DNA of 11,077 nucleotides, taken from Chloroflexota bacterium. GTDB taxonomy: Bacteria > Chloroflexota > Limnocylindria > QHBO01. The stretch is from assembly GCA_019348395.1 (NCBI GenBank), contig JAHWJN010000031.1:1-11077 (forward strand), read 5' to 3'. The translations under genes and the position numbers were made by a program. Positions 8,277-11,077 of the stretch are shown one piece after another (the stretch's first letter is position 1; every line of letters begins with the position of its first letter). The notes below the pieces were generated by a model. It was not told where the DNA came from, ran no database searches, and saw only the letters and a program-made list of their open reading frames with translations.

Positions 8277-9620
8277 ATGCGCATCACCTGGCGCGGGACG
8301 GAGCTCGGGCTGCTCATCCCGATCCTCCTCATCGTGCCGTTCGGCTTCGTGGTGACCCACATCGCCATGTCGGGGGTTCTCGAGCCCGGCCCCCTGGAGC
8401 TCGCGCTCGGGTATGTCGGGCTGATCGCCGGGGCGCACCTGGCCCTCGTCGCCTTCGGCCACCGAGGGGACCAGCTGCTGCTGCCGGCCGTCGGCGCACT
8501 GGGTGGCATCGGGCTGATCATGCTCAACCGCCTGCCCCAGGATCTGGCCGGCACGCGGGCGTTCGGCCTGGAGCTCGGGATGGCGTCCACGCAGCTGCTG
8601 TGGTTCGGCGTGGGCGTGGTGGTCATGCTGGCGGTTGCCGTGGGGTTGCGCGACGACGGAATTCTGCGGCACTACAAGTACACGTGGGCGGCGATCGGCA
8701 TCGGCCTCCTGGTGGCGACCATGGTCTTCGGGTACGAGGTCAACGGCGCGCGGCTATGGATCGATCTGGGGCCGGTGAGCGTGCAGCCGGGCGAGATCAT
8801 CAAGGTCGTGCTCGTGATCTTCGTGGCCGCCTACCTGGCCGAGACGCGGACCCTGCTGACCAGCGCGCGGATGCGCATCGGCTTCATCTCGATTCCGCCG
8901 CTGCCGTACTTCCTGCCGATGCTCGCCCTGTTCGCGATCGTGATGCTGATCGTGGTTCGCCTGAACGACCTCGGGACGGCGCTCCTGTTCTTCGGGACCT
9001 TCCTGACGATGCTGTTCGTGGCGACCGGCCGGCGCAGCTACGTCCTGCTCGGGCTGCTGCTCTTCGCGGGCGGCTCGTATGCGGCCTACCAGCTGTTCGG
9101 TCACGTGCAGACGCGCTTCGACATCTGGCTCGACCCGTTCGCCGATCCACTGGGTCGCGGCTTCCAGCCGGTCCGTGCGCTGTACGCCCTCGGCCGCGGC
9201 GGCATCTTCGGTGAGGGGCTCGGCCAGGGGCTCGTCACGCTCGGCGGCGGGCTGACCATTCCCTTCGTTCACACCGACTTCATCTTCGCCGCCATCGCCG
9301 AGGAGCTGGGCCTGGTCGGCGCCTTCGCGCTGCTGGGCGTGGTTGCGGTCTTCGTCTTCCGGGGGCTCAGGATCGCGGCGCTGGCGCGTGACGACTTCGG
9401 CGGCCTGCTGGCGGTTGGCGTGACGACGAGCCTCGGGATCCAGGCCCTCATCATCATCGCGGGCAACACGAAGCTCATCCCGCTCACCGGCATCACGTTG
9501 CCGTTCGTGAGCTATGGCGGCTCGAGCGTAGTGGCGAGCTTCGCCATGGTCGGTCTGCTGCTGGCCGTCAGCCACCGCAGCCGCGTCGGGACCGATGCCG
9601 AGGCCGGACTCGACCGATGA
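8277..9620 (+). CDS. rodA: SEDS peptidoglycan glycosyltransferase RodA/FtsW
   Basis: A 447-residue polytopic membrane protein that polymerises lipid II into glycan strands. It has about ten hydrophobic segments with short charged loops. Family motifs are NGARLWIDLG (156-165), QPGE (170-173, usually QPSE), the catalytic Asp in NDLGT at D231, the AEELG motif at 341-345 and the signature LTGITLPFVSYGGSS at 403-417. The ATG at 8277 lies ten bases after the fhaB stop. Its end overlaps the start of the PBP gene (ATGA at 9617-9620), as expected for a SEDS/class B PBP pair working as one complex. RodA is preferred to FtsW because the surrounding genes match the fhaA-fhaB-rodA-pbpA cluster, but the motifs do not separate the two. 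Confidence 0.95.
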   Translation: MRITWRGTELGLLIPILLIVPFGFVVTHIAMSGVLEPGPLELALGYVGLIAGAHLALVAFGHRGDQLLLPAVGALGGIGLIMLNRLPQDLAGTRAFGLELGMASTQLLWFGVGVVVMLAVAVGLRDDGILRHYKYTWAAIGIGLLVATMVFGYEVNGARLWIDLGPVSVQPGEIIKVVLVIFVAAYLAETRTLLTSARMRIGFISIPPLPYFLPMLALFAIVMLIVVRLNDLGTALLFFGTFLTMLFVATGRRSYVLLGLLLFAGGSYAAYQLFGHVQTRFDIWLDPFADPLGRGFQPVRALYALGRGGIFGEGLGQGLVTLGGGLTIPFVHTDFIFAAIAEELGLVGAFALLGVVAVFVFRGLRIAALARDDFGGLLAVGVTTSLGIQALIIIAGNTKLIPLTGITLPFVSYGGSSVVASFAMVGLLLAVSHRSRVGTDAEAGLDR

Positions 9621-11077
9621 TCGCCACCAACGTCCGCCGGCTGGGCTTCTACCTGGTCGTGGCGTTCGCCTTCGTCTCGGGCAGCCTGGTGTGGTGGCAG
9701 GTGATCGAGGCGCCGTCCCTCGCCGCGCGCGGCGACAACCCGGAGGTCATCGCCGCCCGGCGTGCGCTCATGCGCGGGTCCATCTTCGACGTCGGCGGGC
9801 AGCTGCTGGCGTCGTCACAGGTCGCCGACGGACTCAGTCGGAGGACCTACACCGATCCCGCCTTCACCCACGTCATCGGCTATGCGACGCACCTCTACGG
9901 CAGCACCGGCATCGAGCGCGCGTTCGAGGACATCCTGGTGGGCCAGACCGATCCGAACCCGGTCCGCGACCTCCTCAACGACATCCTGGATCGACAGCCG
10001 GAGCCGCGCGACCTGACCCTGACCATCGACCGACGCCTCCAGGACTTCGCCGCGGCACAGCTCGGTGGCGATCACGGCGCGGTGGTGGCGCTCGACCCCG
10101 CCACCGGGGCGGTGCTGGCAATGGTCTCCACGCCGACCTTCGATGCGACCGCGATCTCGGGGGATCCGGGGGAGTCGCGCGCACCGATGGAGGCGCTCCA
10201 GGCCGACGAGGAGAACGAGCCGCTCCTGTCCCGCGCCCGGCAGGGCCGCTACGTGCCCGGCTCGATCATGAAGGTCTTCACCGCGGCCGCGGCGCTCGAC
10301 GCCGGCGTGATCACGCCGAGCACGACCTACGAGGACCAGCCGCGCCAGGAGCGCGAGGGGTTCGTGGTCGACGGCTTCACCATCCGTGAGCACGACCTGG
10401 GCGGGATCGAGCCGGGGCTGTGGCCCCTGTCGGAGTCGCTCCAGGTGTCGAGCAACATCTACTTCGCCCACGTCGGGCTCGACCTCGGACCCGAGGCGTT
10501 TCTCGAGTACGCGCGGCGCTTCGGCTTCTGCGAGCCGATCGAGATCGGCCCGCCCGGCCGCTCGCTGACGGTCAACGAGAGCTACGTGACGCAGCCGGTC
10601 GACGGCGACTGCGGCCCGTTCGAGGGCGACGTCGAGCTCGCCAGCGCCTCCTTCGGCCAGGGCCGCGTCCAGGCGACGCCGGTGCAGATGGCGCTGGTCG
10701 CCGCCGCCGTCGCCGGGGCGCTGGACGTGAAAGAAGCGACCGGCCAGCCGCTGGTGGAGACCCTCACGGCCTTCCTGCGCGACAAGCAGCTCCTGCTGGT
10801 GCTGGACAACTTCGAGCAGGTCCTGACGGCGGGCGCCCAACTAACCGAGCTGCTGGTCGCCTGCTCGTCGCTGACAGTGCTGGTGACCAGCCGCGTGGCG
10901 CTCCGCCTGTCCGGCGAGCACGAGATCCCGGTCGCGCCACTGACGCTGCCGGACCTCGGGCAACGGGCGGTGAGCCCGGCGGCACTCGTCTCGGTCGTCG
11001 GGCGCTGCGAGGCCGCGCGGTTCTTCGTGGAGCGGGCGCGGGCGGTGCAACCTGACTTCGAGCTGACCGAGGAGAAC
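9617..11077 (+). CDS. pbpA: Class B PBP (PbpA-like), truncated and fused in frame to a STAND ATPase fragment; runs off the window
   Basis: The frame stays open for 487 codons to the window edge. Residues 1-367 are a membrane-anchored transpeptidase: one N-terminal helix (about 9-30), a short non-catalytic region, then the transpeptidase domain with the nucleophile in PGSIMK (S216, K219), SSN at 278-280, and SFGQGRVQATPVQMALVAAAVA at 345-366. The normal continuation, with the KTG(T) box, is absent. From residue 368 the sequence is that of another family, described separately. The gene overlaps rodA by ATGA, the usual pairing of a SEDS protein with its cognate PBP, and the length up to SxxK resembles mycobacterial PbpA. 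Without KTG the product should not cross-link peptidoglycan. A cell would need an intact copy, so an assembly join is the likeliest explanation. Confidence 0.85.
   Translation, partial: MIATNVRRLGFYLVVAFAFVSGSLVWWQVIEAPSLAARGDNPEVIAARRALMRGSIFDVGGQLLASSQVADGLSRRTYTDPAFTHVIGYATHLYGSTGIERAFEDILVGQTDPNPVRDLLNDILDRQPEPRDLTLTIDRRLQDFAAAQLGGDHGAVVALDPATGAVLAMVSTPTFDATAISGDPGESRAPMEALQADEENEPLLSRARQGRYVPGSIMKVFTAAAALDAGVITPSTTYEDQPRQEREGFVVDGFTIREHDLGGIEPGLWPLSESLQVSSNIYFAHVGLDLGPEAFLEYARRFGFCEPIEIGPPGRSLTVNESYVTQPVDGDCGPFEGDVELASASFGQGRVQATPVQMALVAAAVAGALDVKEATGQPLVETLTAFLRDKQLLLVLDNFEQVLTAGAQLTELLVACSSLTVLVTSRVALRLSGEHEIPVAPLTLPDLGQRAVSPAALVSVVGRCEAARFFVERARAVQPDFELTEEN
10718..11077 (+). other. 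Internal fragment of an NB-ARC/STAND ATPase (AfsR/LuxR-type regulator)
   Basis: Residues 368-487 of the open frame match the middle of NB-ARC-type regulators abundant in Actinobacteria and Chloroflexota. They show ETLTAFLRDKQLLLVLDNFE with the Walker B Asp at D397, the sensor-like VTSR (423-426), and the later stretch AARFFVERARAVQPDFELTEEN. The P-loop that should precede it is missing and the C-terminal repeats or HTH lie beyond the edge. Codons rare upstream (AAA, GAA, CTA, CAA) appear soon after the junction. These proteins normally sense ligands and activate transcription or signalling, with no known tie to PBPs. Confidence 0.85.

Noticed and set aside
8754..9575. 273-codon minus-strand open frame opposite rodA
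   Set aside because: Low-complexity charged translation, antisense to a gene with complete SEDS motifs.
9595..10389. 264-codon plus-strand frame overlapping the start of the PBP gene
   Set aside because: It is Arg/Pro/Gly-rich with no recognisable domain, while the overlapping frame encodes the SxxK transpeptidase.
9617..11077. PBP-ATPase fusion as a new signalling enzyme
   Set aside because: Both halves lack essential catalytic motifs, so an assembly or recombination junction is more economical; kept as a finding to test, not a functional claim.

Overview
The window is about 11 kb of very GC-rich bacterial DNA with no mobile element, CRISPR array, tRNA or rRNA. The features that point to lineage are a T-box leader in front of valS, a fhaA-fhaB-rodA-pbpA-like block, several zinc-ribbon proteins, and promoters placed so close to start codons that the mRNAs would be leaderless. 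Together they suggest a Gram-positive-type or Chloroflexota-like organism, perhaps a Limnocylindria/Ellin6529-type Chloroflexota. An actinomycete is the main alternative. The assignment is an inference from gene content only.

Positions 1-83 hold the 3' end of a T-box riboswitch: the antiterminator with its TGGTACC bulge and an overlapping terminator hairpin. Positions 84-2753 are a complete valyl-tRNA synthetase. Positions 2848-3579 encode an unknown protein ending in a zinc ribbon. Positions 3701-4903 encode an orphan CpaE-like protein, with a receiver-like N-terminus followed by a MinD/ParA-type ATPase. Positions 4988-5332 encode an FmdB-family small zinc-ribbon protein, probably from a leaderless GTG-start mRNA. 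It converges with a 533-residue minus-strand protein (5337-6938) that has zinc-binding cysteine clusters at both ends around a roughly 300-residue Glu/Pro-rich repeat spacer.

A 132-bp divergent intergenic region (6939-7070) separates that gene from a tight plus-strand operon: fhaA-like (7071-7826), fhaB-like (7823-8266), a RodA/FtsW-type glycosyltransferase (8277-9620) and a class B penicillin-binding protein starting at 9617. Its genes overlap or nearly touch. The layout matches the cell-wall growth cluster of Actinobacteria, except that no PP2C phosphatase gene lies between fhaB and rodA. The FHA proteins would read phospho-threonine signals, RodA would polymerise glycan strands and the PBP would cross-link them.

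The last 360 bases do not belong to a PBP. The transpeptidase sequence stops near 10717, before its KTG box, and continues in frame into the middle of an NB-ARC/STAND-type ATPase of the AfsR/LuxR-regulator kind, itself missing its P-loop. This is most simply a contig-end assembly chimera, but a real fusion cannot be excluded from sequence alone. I see no convincing new multi-gene system. The most notable points are the T-box end, this junction, the bipartite zinc/Glu-Pro protein, and the matched leaderless promoters.
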